This document shows positions 1-8,143 of a stretch of DNA of 64,000 nt, piece after piece. Origin of the DNA: Microbacteriaceae bacterium PS02333 (lineage in GTDB: Bacteria; Actinomycetota; Actinomycetes; Actinomycetales; Microbacteriaceae); contig JASCOI010000002.1 in NCBI GenBank assembly GCA_029959665.1, forward strand, positions 35,765 through 99,764, read 5' to 3'. The position numbers and the translations under genes are program-made. Under the pieces are notes generated by a model. It saw only the letters and a program-made list of their open reading frames with translations. It was not told where the DNA came from and searched no databases. Positions within the stretch are counted from its first letter, which is position 1; the number at the start of each line of letters is the position of its first letter.

Positions 1-155
1 TGCCGGGGGCCGGCGTCGACGAACCCGGTGATGCGGCCGTAGTCCTCGCGGATCTCCCGGAGGGACATCGACTGCGTCGGCATGCCGAGGGCGTCACCGA
101 TCGCGAGGCCCCGGAAGGCGGCGAGCGCGTGCTCGGAGGTGGTCGTGCGGGTCAT
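1..155 (-). CDS. ADP-ribosylglycohydrolase family protein, N-terminal part (gene runs off the window)
   Basis: Only the first 51 codons are inside the window. The reading frame begins with ATG at 155 and reads MTRTTTSEHALAAFRGLAIG, followed by DALGMPTQ. The GLAIGDALG segment is the characteristic N-terminal motif of the ADP-ribosylglycohydrolase (DraG/ARH) superfamily, in which acidic residues bind two metal ions and ADP-ribose is removed from a protein or small molecule. Its start overlaps the stop of the upstream GntR gene by four bases (ATGA), so the two are translationally coupled and probably co-regulated. In carbohydrate or nucleoside operons such hydrolases are often of unknown substrate. 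The family call rests on the N-terminus only. Confidence 0.8.
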   Translation of the reverse strand, partial: MTRTTTSEHALAAFRGLAIGDALGMPTQSMSLREIREDYGRITGFVDAGPR

Positions 156-865
156 CGGGCGTCTCCTTGTCCGAAGCGCATGTGGATGCGGAAGCGCTCG
201 GGGTCGAGCAGGCTGTCGACGGCCTCGACGAAGGCACCGTCCGCGGTTCGGGAGACCCGACGGCTGTGCAGGAAGGGGGTGCCGGGGGTGCGGTCGAGCA
301 CCGCGGCCTCGGCGTCGTCGAGCGGACGGACGTCGATCCACTGCTCCGCTCGCGCCGGGACGAGGCCGGCCGCCTCGATCGTCGCGCTCAACGACCCCTC
401 GACGAGTCCGTCCTCGACGGCACGGTCGAGCCGGCCGATGCGCGGCACGACGCTGCGCTCGTAGGAGACGTGCGGCCCGTCGACCACGGAGCGCACCCGG
501 TCCACAGCCACGAAGGCCGGTTCGGCGTCGACCAGGCTCGCGAGTTCGGCGTCCTCGATGCGTTCGATCCGCAGCGTCGACGCGCGGACCTCGGTGCCAC
601 TGCCCGCGATGGACCGAGCCCAGCCGGCACGCGGGTCGAGCGCCGCACCGTCGAAGGTGACGACCGAACCGATGCCGCCGTGCGTGGCGATGTACTCGTC
701 GTCGGCGAGGTCGGCGAGCGCAGCACGGACGGTGCCGCGGCTGACCGCGAAGCGCTCGGCGAGATCGTGCTCCCCCGGGAGTCGTTCGCCGGAGACGTAC
801 CGGCCCGTCGCGATCGCGTCGCGGAGGGCGTCGGCGACGAGACGTCGCTTCGATGAGACGGGCAT
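152..865 (-). CDS. GntR-family regulator with UTRA ligand-binding domain (HutC subfamily)
   Basis: A 237-residue protein. The N-terminal winged helix (about residues 5-75) contains the GntR pattern with SGERLPGEHDLAERFAVSRG followed by TVRAAL. The rest (about 95-230) has the UTRA fold pattern, including RVRSVVDGPHVSYERSVVPR and a C-terminal FVEAVDSLLDPERFRI strand. UTRA regulators bind small effectors such as sugar phosphates, histidine-derived compounds or fatty acids and usually repress their own operon. The gene overlaps the downstream ADP-ribosylglycohydrolase gene by four bases. A perfect 10-bp dyad, GTACATGTAC, lies 11 bp before its start and is the likely autoregulatory operator. The effector cannot be deduced. 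Confidence 0.9.
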   Translation of the reverse strand: MPVSSKRRLVADALRDAIATGRYVSGERLPGEHDLAERFAVSRGTVRAALADLADDEYIATHGGIGSVVTFDGAALDPRAGWARSIAGSGTEVRASTLRIERIEDAELASLVDAEPAFVAVDRVRSVVDGPHVSYERSVVPRIGRLDRAVEDGLVEGSLSATIEAAGLVPARAEQWIDVRPLDDAEAAVLDRTPGTPFLHSRRVSRTADGAFVEAVDSLLDPERFRIHMRFGQGDAR

Positions 866-875
866 GACAGCGATG

Positions 876-885
876 GTACATGTAC
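876..885. promoter_or_regulatory. Probable GntR operator upstream of the GntR/ADP-ribosylglycohydrolase operon
   Basis: GTACATGTAC is a perfect 10-bp palindrome inside TGGTACATGTACAAG. GntR/HutC-type operators typically carry GT and AC at the dyad ends. It is 11 bp upstream of the GntR start codon and about 100 bp upstream of the divergent secreted-protein gene, so it could control both. The binding assignment is inference. Confidence 0.5.
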
Positions 886-984
886 AAGACCTGTCCAGTC
901 CATCGGAAGGTCACGGTCCGGTTTCGGCCAGGCCCCGATTCGGTAACACACGTCGTGCAACGGGTCCGTCGGCCCTACCGTCGA

Positions 985-1701
985 ATGGTGACCGCACGGA
1001 CCCTGCTCGCGACCGGCGCCGTCGTGCTCGCCCTCGTGGCCGGCACCACGAGCGTCGATCTGGCGACCGGTGCGGCCACCGGCGGTCGGGCCGCAGCAGC
1101 GGAGGTGACTCCGGCGACCACGTCGTCCCCGGTCTCGAACGCCAAGCTGAAGCGGGTCGACGGACTCGAGCTGGGCGCCGAGTCCATCACGCTCCGCCGC
1201 GGGGACCGCACCGTCGCCGTCGCGTCGATGCGGAACGGCTCCGCGACCGTCGAGCTCTTCGACCGCCTGTTCGGCACCCCGTCCCGCACCCGCACCGCCG
1301 AGGGTGACGGTGGACGATGCCTGCCGGCGGGGACGACCTACACGTGGGGCGGGTCGCTTCGCGTCGCCGCACTGTCCGAGCCGTCCGACCTCGGCAACTC
1401 GCTCGAGGTCCGCGTGCTCCGTGACGAGGTCCGTTCGCGCACGGGCGGCATCGTCGAGCTGAGCGGGCCGGACGGCGTCCAGGTCGGCGACGACGTGTCG
1501 GACCTGATCGACGACGCCCCGAAGAGCGACCGCGAGTCCCTGGGGTCCGGGGACTCCGAAGCCTGGCAGGTGCTCCTCGCCGAGGGATGGGCTTCCGACC
1601 GTCCGGGCGCGGGGACGAACGGCGTCTCGGCGTTGACCGACGGCACCACCGTGACCGTGATCGGGTCGCCGATGCCGGTCAACGCGACGAAGGGCTGCTG
1701 A
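985..1701 (+). CDS. Secreted protein of unknown function
   Basis: A frame is open from 880, but ATG at 985 gives a sensible export signal: a short polar start followed by LLATGAVVLALVAGTTSVDL and then Ala/Thr-rich sequence, so I chose 985 (238 residues). GTG at 988 is an equally possible start. The mature part has two or three cysteines (one before LPAG, one at the very C-terminus) and no motif that I recognise. The stretch GRCLPAGTTYTWGGSLRVAA and the later DLIDDAPKSDRESLG segment suggest a small globular exported protein. It is divergent from the GntR gene and convergent with the phosphodiesterase gene. Confidence 0.6.
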   Translation: MVTARTLLATGAVVLALVAGTTSVDLATGAATGGRAAAAEVTPATTSSPVSNAKLKRVDGLELGAESITLRRGDRTVAVASMRNGSATVELFDRLFGTPSRTRTAEGDGGRCLPAGTTYTWGGSLRVAALSEPSDLGNSLEVRVLRDEVRSRTGGIVELSGPDGVQVGDDVSDLIDDAPKSDRESLGSGDSEAWQVLLAEGWASDRPGAGTNGVSALTDGTTVTVIGSPMPVNATKGC

Positions 1702-1736
1702 CCCGCCCGTTCAGCGACCAGCGCCGACCCGCCGGG

Positions 1737-2519
1737 TCACATCCGGATCGTCGCGACCACCGGGAAGTGGTCGCTCGCGAACCAGGTCTCCGGCCCGTCG
1801 TGGTCGATCGCGACGCGGTCCACCCCGGCCACGTCCTTCGTCAGGACCCAGTCGATCCGTTCCCCCGACTGCACCGGTGGCAGCCAGTCGTTGAACGTCG
1901 CGGTCCGGTCATCCGGGTCGCCCGCGACCGTCCACGTGTCGACGTACCCGCCGTCGGCGAAGACGCGCGACGCCGTCCCCGCACCGGCCGGCTCGTTGCA
2001 GTCCCCCGCGACGACGACGGGGCCGTCCACACCCGCGAGCCGCTCGACGATGAGCGCAGCACTCTTGCCGCGGACCTCGTCGCCGTGCTCGTTGGCCTCG
2101 TGGTCGAGGTGCGTGGTCAGCAGGGTGAACGCGGGCCCGTCGACGTCCAGGAAGCGCACGTGGTTCGCGATGCGGGGGAACAGGCTGCCCCACGTGTTCG
2201 ACACCGGCTCGTCCGGGGTGGCCGACAGCCAGAACGACCCGTCCTCGATCGGGCGGAGGCGGTCCTGACGGAAGAAGACCGCGGCGTGCTCCCCCGCGCT
2301 CCCGCCCTCGCGCCCCTGTCCGACGGCCGTGTAGCCCGGGAGCCCCTGCCGGAGGTCGTCCATCTGGTGGTCGAAGGCCTCTTGCACGCACAGGACGTCC
2401 GGGTCGTGTCGCCGCACGATGTCGAGCAGGACGGGGAGCCTGGCCGGCCAGTCGTGCGCCGGATCCGGGTTCTTGATGTTGTAGGTCATCAGGGTGATCG
2501 GACGCGATGCGTTGTCCAC
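1737..2519 (-). CDS. Endonuclease/exonuclease/phosphatase (EEP) family metal-dependent hydrolase
   Basis: A 260-residue cytosolic protein with no signal peptide. The ordered EEP motifs are all present: TYNIKNP near the start, VLCVQEAF (metal-binding Glu, about residue 45), TTHLDHEANEHG (catalytic His), AGDCNEPAG (Asp/Asn pair), RIDWVLTKDV and the C-terminal ASDHFPVVATI. This is the DNase I-like fold that uses Mg to cleave phosphodiesters in nucleic acids or phospholipids. The sequence resembles the small bacterial EEP hydrolases rather than exonuclease III, and the substrate is unknown. It ends 35 bp from the convergent secreted-protein gene and begins 10 bp after the stop of the LCP gene, so it is probably co-transcribed with that gene. 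Confidence 0.85.
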   Translation of the reverse strand: MDNASRPITLMTYNIKNPDPAHDWPARLPVLLDIVRRHDPDVLCVQEAFDHQMDDLRQGLPGYTAVGQGREGGSAGEHAAVFFRQDRLRPIEDGSFWLSATPDEPVSNTWGSLFPRIANHVRFLDVDGPAFTLLTTHLDHEANEHGDEVRGKSAALIVERLAGVDGPVVVAGDCNEPAGAGTASRVFADGGYVDTWTVAGDPDDRTATFNDWLPPVQSGERIDWVLTKDVAGVDRVAIDHDGPETWFASDHFPVVATIRM

Positions 2520-2529
2520 ACCCTCGAAC

Positions 2530-4050
2530 CTAGTAGATGCAGGAATCCGCCGAGCCGTAGTTGTGCACGGCGGTGGAGGTCGGGCTCGGCTCGGCCGACG
2601 ATCCCGAGTCCGACGACCCGGAGTCGGGCGATGCCTGGTCCGACGGGGACGCCGCGTCCGACGGCGCCGCCGGGTCGGCCGGCTGCTCGGCCGCGACCGC
2701 CGTCTTGCCGTCCGTGCCGAGGACGAGCGTCACGCCCTGCACCGCCGAGGTCTGCACGGCGACCGCGCCGGGGACCGCGGCGACGACGGCCTTCGCCTGC
2801 GCCTCCATGCCAGCGGGGTACTGCACCATCGTCGTCGCGGTGGTGTCCGAGGACCCCGGTGCGCCGACCTGGAACGACCGTCCGGCGAGCACCGTGCCGG
2901 CGGCACCGGCCGCACCCGTCACGCCGCTGCCGTTGAGCACGGTCACGGCGACGCTCGCCGGGTCGGCCGCCGTGGCCTTCGTGTACGCCTCCGGCTGCCC
3001 GACGAGGCCCTGCACGAACGCGGGCATGCCGGCGGTGTCGACCTCCACGATCGACAGGGCGGAGCCGCCGACGTAGATCGTGGGGGTGCCGAGGATCGGG
3101 ATCGTCGCCGACTTGATGTTCGCCGGCCGCAGGTTCCGCAGCTGGGTGGCGAGCGAGAGCATGTCGAGCCCCTGGTCGGTCTCGATGGACCCGCCGATGG
3201 CGTCGATGATGTTCGTCGTCTTCACGGGGTTGAGCAGGGTGCCCGCCGACAGGATCTTCCGCGCTTCCTGCGACAGGAAGTACTGCTGGCGGACCTGGCG
3301 GTCGAGGTCGCCGTTCGGCAGCCCGTGCCGCTGCCGAACGAACGACAGCGCCTGCTTGGCGTCGAGCTGGGACGTGCCGGCCGGCAGGTCGACGCCCGAG
3401 TAGCTGTCCTTCGCCGGTTCCTTGAGGCAGACCGACACCGGCCCCAGTTGCTTGACGATCTCGTAGAACCCGAGCAGGGAGACGCGCACGTAGTGGTCGA
3501 TCGACAGCCCGCTGAGCCCCTCGATCGTCTTGATGAGCAGCTGTGCACCGCCGGCGGCACCACCGCCGTTGAGGGTGCCGTAGTAGAACGCGCTGTTGAG
3601 CTTGCCCTTCCCGACCCCGGGGATCGCGACGTAGGAGTCGCGGGGGAAGGAGATCATCGTCGCGTCCTTGCCGTCCGCGGAGATGTGCAACACGATCATC
3701 GTGTCGGTGTTCGTCGCACCGCCGTCCGACTCGGTGCTGAGCTCCGCCATCTGCTCGGGTGTGGCGTTGTCCGGGCGGTGGTCGTCCCCGACGAGCAGGA
3801 TGTTCATCGCCTTGCCGTCGACGTCGTCCTTCTTCTCCGTCGAACCGGTGATCGCGTCGACCTTGGTGACGCTCGACGCCAGGCGGTTGTACGCGTATGC
3901 CGCGTAGCCGCCGCCGAGCAGCAGGGCCATCGTGAGCACGCCGGCGACGGCGGGCAGCACCACGCCGAAGCCGCGCTTCTGGCGGCCGTGCCGGGGCGGC
4001 ACCGCGCCGCGTCCGCGGCGCACAGTCGTCTCATCGGGTTGCGAACTCAC
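2530..4050 (-). CDS. LytR-CpsA-Psr (LCP) family cell-wall glycopolymer ligase with LytR_C domain
   Basis: A 506-residue membrane-anchored protein. A basic cytoplasmic tail (residues 1-27) precedes one transmembrane segment (about 28-52). The LCP core follows, with NILLVGDD, ISFPRDSYVAIPG, KLNSAFYYG and FYEIVKQLGPVSV, which are the conserved pyrophosphate/polyprenyl-binding blocks including the essential Arg after FP. A LytR_C domain (about 330-430) contains VTVLNGSGVTGAAG. The last 60 or so residues are Pro/Ser/Asp rich. LCP enzymes transfer teichoic acids, arabinogalactan or capsule from lipid carriers to peptidoglycan outside the membrane. A second, shorter LCP gene lies at 12553-13554. Confidence 0.93.
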   Translation of the reverse strand: MSSQPDETTVRRGRGAVPPRHGRQKRGFGVVLPAVAGVLTMALLLGGGYAAYAYNRLASSVTKVDAITGSTEKKDDVDGKAMNILLVGDDHRPDNATPEQMAELSTESDGGATNTDTMIVLHISADGKDATMISFPRDSYVAIPGVGKGKLNSAFYYGTLNGGGAAGGAQLLIKTIEGLSGLSIDHYVRVSLLGFYEIVKQLGPVSVCLKEPAKDSYSGVDLPAGTSQLDAKQALSFVRQRHGLPNGDLDRQVRQQYFLSQEARKILSAGTLLNPVKTTNIIDAIGGSIETDQGLDMLSLATQLRNLRPANIKSATIPILGTPTIYVGGSALSIVEVDTAGMPAFVQGLVGQPEAYTKATAADPASVAVTVLNGSGVTGAAGAAGTVLAGRSFQVGAPGSSDTTATTMVQYPAGMEAQAKAVVAAVPGAVAVQTSAVQGVTLVLGTDGKTAVAAEQPADPAAPSDAASPSDQASPDSGSSDSGSSAEPSPTSTAVHNYGSADSCIY

Positions 4051-4102
4051 GTGAGCACGATAGCGGCGGACCGTGAGTCGAGCATGAAACCGCCCTGCAA
4101 AA

Positions 4103-4147
4103 CGGCCTGGAGGCCCGTGGCACGCCCGCCACGGACCTCCAGACCGG
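4103..4147. repeat. GGAGGCTC-type intergenic palindromic repeat, copy 1 (diverged)
   Basis: CTGGAGG (4107-4113) and CCTCCAG (4136-4142) are perfect complements flanking an inner CCGTGGC/GCCACGG stem. The element lies between the LCP and MFS genes and belongs to the same family as the copies at 14557, 37861, 48775, 53724 and 63912. It can form a strong hairpin and could also serve as a terminator for the MFS gene. Confidence 0.7.
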
Positions 4148-4162
4148 CTCCGGGTCGCCGCG

Positions 4163-5515
4163 TCACTCCGGACGCAACGAGGCCTTGTTGGTCTCGCGGG
4201 CCCGCAGGACCGCGATGCCGCTGATCAGCGCCGCGGCCATCACGTAGAAGGCCGGTGCGAAGGTGTTGCCCGTGGAGGCGATCAGCCAGGTGGCGAAGTA
4301 CGGGGTGACCCCACCGAAGATCGCGACGCTGATGTTGTAGGCGATGCCCATCGAGCCGTAGCGGATGTTCGTCGGGAAGAGCTCCGCCATCGCGGCGCTC
4401 ACGGCACCGTCGAACGCGGCCATGAACAGCCCGAGGAGCATCATCGCCCCGGCGGCCGCCCAGAAGTTGCCAGCGTTCATGAGCATGAGCGTCGGGTAGG
4501 TCAGCACGACGAACCCTGCACAACCGGCCAGCATGACGGGCTTCCGGCCGATCTTGCCCGACAGCAGCCCGAAGAACGGCACCAGGGCGGCGATCACGAT
4601 GAACCCGAGGACGACGGCGCCGTAGGACACCAGCGGGGAGTACCCGAGGTCGGTCTGCAGGTAGGACGGCATGAACGTCTGCAGGATCCAGTGCCCGACG
4701 GCCTTGATCACGACGAACCCGACGCAGAACAGCAGCGCCTTCCACGAGCTGCGGATCGAGCGGCGCAGCGGGTTCGCCGCGACCTCGCCCTTCGCCTTGA
4801 GCGCCCGGAACTCCGGGGTGTCCTCGAGCTTCGTGCGGAGGTAGAGCCCGACGAGGCCGAGCGGCACCGCGATGAGGAACAGGACGCGCCAACCCCACGA
4901 CCCGAGGGCGTCCCCGCCGGCGATCGCGGTGAACAGGAACACCAGGCCGCCACCGACGATGAACGCCATGAACCCGAAGACGTCGATGAAGCTCGTGACG
5001 AAGCCGCGTCGGTTCGACGGGGCGTACTCCGCCAGCAGCGTGGTCGCCCCCGCTCCCTCGCCGCCGGCCGCGAAGCCCTGCACGAGTCGCACGACGACGA
5101 GCAGCAGCGGTGCCCACAGTCCGACGTTGTCGTACGTCGGCAGGATGCCCATCACCGCGGTCGCGCCGCTCGTGATGAGGATGACCGTCGCGAGCGTCGT
5201 CTTGCGGCCGACCCGGTCGCCGAGCGACCCCCAGAAGAGCCCGCCGAGCGGACGCATCACGAACCCGGCGCCGAACACGGCGAACGCCGAGAGCAGCGCG
5301 ACCTGCGGGTCACCCTGCTTGAAGAAGTGCACGGAGATGACCGTCGCGAGCGTGCCGTAGAGGCCGAAGTCGAACCACTCGACGAAGTGGCCGACACCGG
5401 CGGCGACGATGACCTTCCGCATGCCGGTGCGACGAGCGTCGTCGCCCAGCGCGGTCTGCAGATCAGGGGTGGTGGCAGCGTCCGGAGCTGCAGGCGCTCG
5501 GGTTACGTCGCTCAT
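4163..5515 (-). CDS. MFS metabolite:proton symporter (MHS/ProP-like)
   Basis: A 450-residue integral membrane protein with twelve predicted membrane segments. After a cytoplasmic N-terminus it reads GVGHFVEWFDFGLYGTLA, the hallmark first helix of the metabolite:H+ symporter group (ProP, ShiA, KgtP, PcaK relatives). The loop GDRVGRKTTL is the conserved MFS loop 2-3 motif, and GEGAGATTLLAEYAPSNRRG is the loop 4-5 region. This subfamily carries dicarboxylates, shikimate, betaine or aromatic acids. It is divergent from the FAD-dependent oxidoreductase at 5603 with an 87-bp shared regulatory region, so it probably imports that enzyme's substrate or a related acid. Exact substrate unknown. Confidence 0.9.
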   Translation of the reverse strand: MSDVTRAPAAPDAATTPDLQTALGDDARRTGMRKVIVAAGVGHFVEWFDFGLYGTLATVISVHFFKQGDPQVALLSAFAVFGAGFVMRPLGGLFWGSLGDRVGRKTTLATVILITSGATAVMGILPTYDNVGLWAPLLLVVVRLVQGFAAGGEGAGATTLLAEYAPSNRRGFVTSFIDVFGFMAFIVGGGLVFLFTAIAGGDALGSWGWRVLFLIAVPLGLVGLYLRTKLEDTPEFRALKAKGEVAANPLRRSIRSSWKALLFCVGFVVIKAVGHWILQTFMPSYLQTDLGYSPLVSYGAVVLGFIVIAALVPFFGLLSGKIGRKPVMLAGCAGFVVLTYPTLMLMNAGNFWAAAGAMMLLGLFMAAFDGAVSAAMAELFPTNIRYGSMGIAYNISVAIFGGVTPYFATWLIASTGNTFAPAFYVMAAALISGIAVLRARETNKASLRPE

Positions 5516-5548
5516 GTGGGAACCTCACACTTCGTTGTCGAGAGTTGC

Positions 5549-5577
5549 TTGACCATAGCATCGGCCGGGCATACTTT
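5549..5577 (+). promoter_or_regulatory. Sigma-70-type promoter for the FAD-dependent oxidoreductase
   Basis: TTGACC at 5549-5554, a 17-bp spacer, and TACTTT at 5572-5577 match a vegetative promoter well. Transcription would start near 5584, about 19 nt before the ATG at 5603. The downstream dyad at 5575-5593 overlaps the -10 and start point, as expected for a repressor site. Confidence 0.6.
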
Positions 5578-5593
5578 GCCACACAGTGGGAAA
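5575..5593. promoter_or_regulatory. Imperfect dyad operator over the -10/start point
   Basis: TTTGCCACACAGTGGGAAA has arms TTTGCCAC and GTGGGAAA, which match at 7 of 8 positions around a 3-bp centre. It covers the -10 element of the oxidoreductase promoter in the intergenic region shared with the divergent MFS gene. A related CCAC/GTGG dyad occurs at 7871-7882. Binding by the IclR protein encoded at 8318 or the GntR protein at 9245 is inference. Confidence 0.5.
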
Positions 5594-5602
5594 GAAACAC
5601 CA

Positions 5603-7864
5603 ATGGATGATACGTTCGCTGCCATGCAGTCCCGCAAACAGCACCACGACGTCGTGGTCGTCGGCGGCGGTCTCGCCGGTGTGAGCGCCGCCGTCGCCGC
5701 CGCCCGCCTCGGCTCCAGCGTCGCCCTCGTCACCAACCGGCCCGTCCTCGGCGGCAACTCCTCGAGCGAGATCCGCGTGTGGGTCGTCGGCGCCACCGCG
5801 CACGGCACGCAACGGTTCGCCCGCGAGACCGGGATCATGGGCGAGCTGTTCCTCGAGAACCAGTACCGCAACCCGCAGGGCAACGCGATCTACTGGGACC
5901 AGGTCGTGCTCGACCTGGTCCGCGCCGAGCCGAACGTGCACCTGCACCTCAACACCGATGTGCGCACGGTCACGACGACCGACGACGACGGGGCGCACCG
6001 GATCACGAGCGTCACCGGGTGGACGATGGGCAGCGAGATCGAGACGACCTTCACCGCGCCGGTGTTCCTCGACTGCACGGGCGACGGACTCGTGGGCGCC
6101 CTCGCCGGGGCCGAGTACCGCATCGGCCGCGAAGGGCGCGACGAGTACGGCGAGGACTGGGCACCGGAGCAGGCCGACGACGAACTCCTCGGCAGCTCGA
6201 TCTTCTTCTCCACGCACGACACCGGGAAGCCCGAGAAGTTCGTCGCACCGTCCATCGCCGTCGACCTCTCCACGACCCCGATCCTCGTGAACCGCGCGAT
6301 CAAGACGGGCGACAACGGCTGCAACTACTGGTGGATCGAGTGGGGCGGCGAGCTCGACACCGTGACCGACAACGAACACATCCGCGACGAGCTCTGGGGC
6401 GTCGTCTACGGCATCTGGGACCACATCAAGAACTCCGGGCAGTTCGACGCCGACACCCTGACGCTCGACTGGGTCGGCGCGATCCCCGGCAAGCGCGAGT
6501 ACCGGCGGTTCGTGGGCGACCACACCCTCACGCAGCACGACCTGCTGTCGCAGCGGACCTTCCCCGACACCGTCGCGTTCGGCGGCTGGTCGATCGACCT
6601 GCACCCCGTCGAGGGCGTCTACGCACCGACGGCGGGTGCCCAGCAGCGCTACACCGACGGCACGTACGACATCCCGTTCCGCTCCCTCTACTCGGCGAAC
6701 GTCGCGAACCTGCTCTTCGCCGGCCGGAACATCTCCGCGTCGCACATCGCGTTCGGGTCGACACGGGTGATGGCCACCTGCTCCGCACAGGGACAGGCCG
6801 CCGGCACCGCCGCACACCTCGTGGCGCGACACGGGACGACGCCCCGGGAGCTCGGCACCGACCACGTCGCGATGCTCCAGCAGACGCTCCTCCGCGAGGA
6901 CGCCCCGCTCATCGGCGTCCGGGCCGTCGACGGCTCCGACCTCGCACGCGGCGCCCGTGTCTCGGCGAGCTCCGAGCTGACCACGATCGACACCACGCCC
7001 TGGACCAGCGAGGAGACCTTCGCCCTCGACCGCGACGCAGCGATCGTCCTCCCGGTGGACCCGACGCTCGGGACGATCGCCATCCGCACAGCGGCCGACC
7101 GGGCCTCCGACCTGACCGTCGAGCTCTGGACCACCGGCAAGCCGCAGAACTACGCCCCGATCGTCCACGTCGCCACGCACTCGGCGCACGTGCCCGCCGG
7201 TGTCGGCGAAGCGGTGGTCGACCTCGCGTTCACGCCGGACGAGCCGTGCAACGCGGTCGTCGTCGTCCGGGCCGCCCCCGGCGTCCGGCTCTTCCGGACG
7301 ACGGCCCACCCGTACGGCGTGATGGCGCTCCGTGCCCGCTCCGCCGAGGACGAGGCGTTCGACGACCACATCCCCGAGGAGGCCGACCAACCGGTGACCG
7401 ACTGGGAGGCACGCACCCTGCGCGGAACCGGCTTCGCGTTCAGCGTGAGCGGCGAGACGGACGCATGGCGAGCCTCCAGGGTGGTGGACGGGTACCAGCG
7501 TCCCTTCGGCGGGCCGCACATGTGGTCGTCCGACGCGGTCGGCACGGCAGCGCTGACGCTCGACTGGGCGGAACCCGTCGACGTCCACCAGGTCCGCATC
7601 GTCTGGAACGACGACGTCGACGCGGACCTCATCAACCTGCACCACCACCGCACGCACTGGGACGCGGTCCCGGACCTCGCCCGCGACTACCGGATCGAGG
7701 CGTGCGTGGACGGCGACTGGCGCACGGTCGCGGAGGTCGCGGGCAACCGCCACCGGCACCGCGTCCACGACGTCGAACCGGTCCGCACGTCGTCGCTGCG
7801 CGTCGTCGTGACCGCGACCAACGGTTCGCCGTTCGTCACGGCGAGCGCCCTGAAGGTCCACTGA
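5603..7864 (+). CDS. FAD-dependent oxidoreductase with C-terminal carbohydrate-binding-like region
   Basis: The frame is open from 4691, but coding signal begins at ATG 5603 (753 residues); ATG 5624 is an alternative. Residues about 14-45 form the Rossmann FAD site: DVVVVGGGLAGVSAAVAAAR and then VALVTNRPVLGGNSSSEIRV, typical of the FAD_oxidored (PF12831) family. The motif FLDCTGDGLVGALAGAEYR and the block LLFAGRNISASHIAFGSTRV close the FAD domain near residue 420. The C-terminal third (about 600-753) reads like a discoidin-type beta-sandwich (TLDWAEPVDVHQVRIVWNDD). Related enzymes occur in polysaccharide and plant-compound catabolic loci, but the substrate is not known. The neighbouring MFS and IclR genes suggest an inducible catabolic unit. 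Confidence 0.85.
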   Translation: MDDTFAAMQSRKQHHDVVVVGGGLAGVSAAVAAARLGSSVALVTNRPVLGGNSSSEIRVWVVGATAHGTQRFARETGIMGELFLENQYRNPQGNAIYWDQVVLDLVRAEPNVHLHLNTDVRTVTTTDDDGAHRITSVTGWTMGSEIETTFTAPVFLDCTGDGLVGALAGAEYRIGREGRDEYGEDWAPEQADDELLGSSIFFSTHDTGKPEKFVAPSIAVDLSTTPILVNRAIKTGDNGCNYWWIEWGGELDTVTDNEHIRDELWGVVYGIWDHIKNSGQFDADTLTLDWVGAIPGKREYRRFVGDHTLTQHDLLSQRTFPDTVAFGGWSIDLHPVEGVYAPTAGAQQRYTDGTYDIPFRSLYSANVANLLFAGRNISASHIAFGSTRVMATCSAQGQAAGTAAHLVARHGTTPRELGTDHVAMLQQTLLREDAPLIGVRAVDGSDLARGARVSASSELTTIDTTPWTSEETFALDRDAAIVLPVDPTLGTIAIRTAADRASDLTVELWTTGKPQNYAPIVHVATHSAHVPAGVGEAVVDLAFTPDEPCNAVVVVRAAPGVRLFRTTAHPYGVMALRARSAEDEAFDDHIPEEADQPVTDWEARTLRGTGFAFSVSGETDAWRASRVVDGYQRPFGGPHMWSSDAVGTAALTLDWAEPVDVHQVRIVWNDDVDADLINLHHHRTHWDAVPDLARDYRIEACVDGDWRTVAEVAGNRHRHRVHDVEPVRTSSLRVVVTATNGSPFVTASALKVH

Positions 7865-7870
7865 CCGTAT

Positions 7871-7882
7871 TCCACATGTGGA
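7871..7882. promoter_or_regulatory. Perfect 12-bp palindrome just after the oxidoreductase stop codon
   Basis: TCCACATGTGGA is a perfect dyad, extended to TTCCACATGTGGAGAA. It resembles the operator in front of the oxidoreductase in carrying CCAC and GTGG arms, though with a different centre. It starts 7 bp after the oxidoreductase stop codon and lies about 260 bp before the small ORF at 8144. Function unknown; a second site for the same regulator is possible. Confidence 0.45.
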
Positions 7883-7961
7883 GAACGGTCGTCGGCGACT
7901 GATCCGGATCTACGGTGGACGCGGGTTCGCGTATCGCCGGAACGCTGACCCGGGCAACGCA

Positions 7962-7995
7962 GAAGCCCACCACTGCGACAACAGTGGTGGGCTTC
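7962..7995. terminator. Strong intrinsic hairpin (14-bp perfect stem)
   Basis: GAAGCCCACCACTG (7962-7975), loop CGACAA, and CAGTGGTGGGCTTC (7982-7995) make a perfect 14-bp stem with a 6-base loop. It follows the oxidoreductase gene by about 100 bp. There is no T-tract, as is common in high-GC actinobacteria. A second small hairpin, CTCTCCG/CGGAGAG, follows at 8001-8016. Confidence 0.75.
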
Positions 7996-8143
7996 GGTTG
8001 CTCTCCGAGCGGAGAGCCAAGGGACACCAGACGTCCCGAGCCTGAGAACTCGGAACCAGTGTAGCCCGCCCCACCCGGCGAGCTGCAAGCCCCTTGGCCT
8101 GCGCTTCTCGTGTCCGCCGGCGCAGACACCGGAAGGTGGATCG

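Noticed and set aside
5525..7861. 778-codon open frame antisense to the FAD-dependent oxidoreductase
   Set aside because: Its composition is the Arg/Asp/Val-rich pattern of a shadow frame in high-GC DNA, while the plus-strand frame carries clear FAD-binding motifs.
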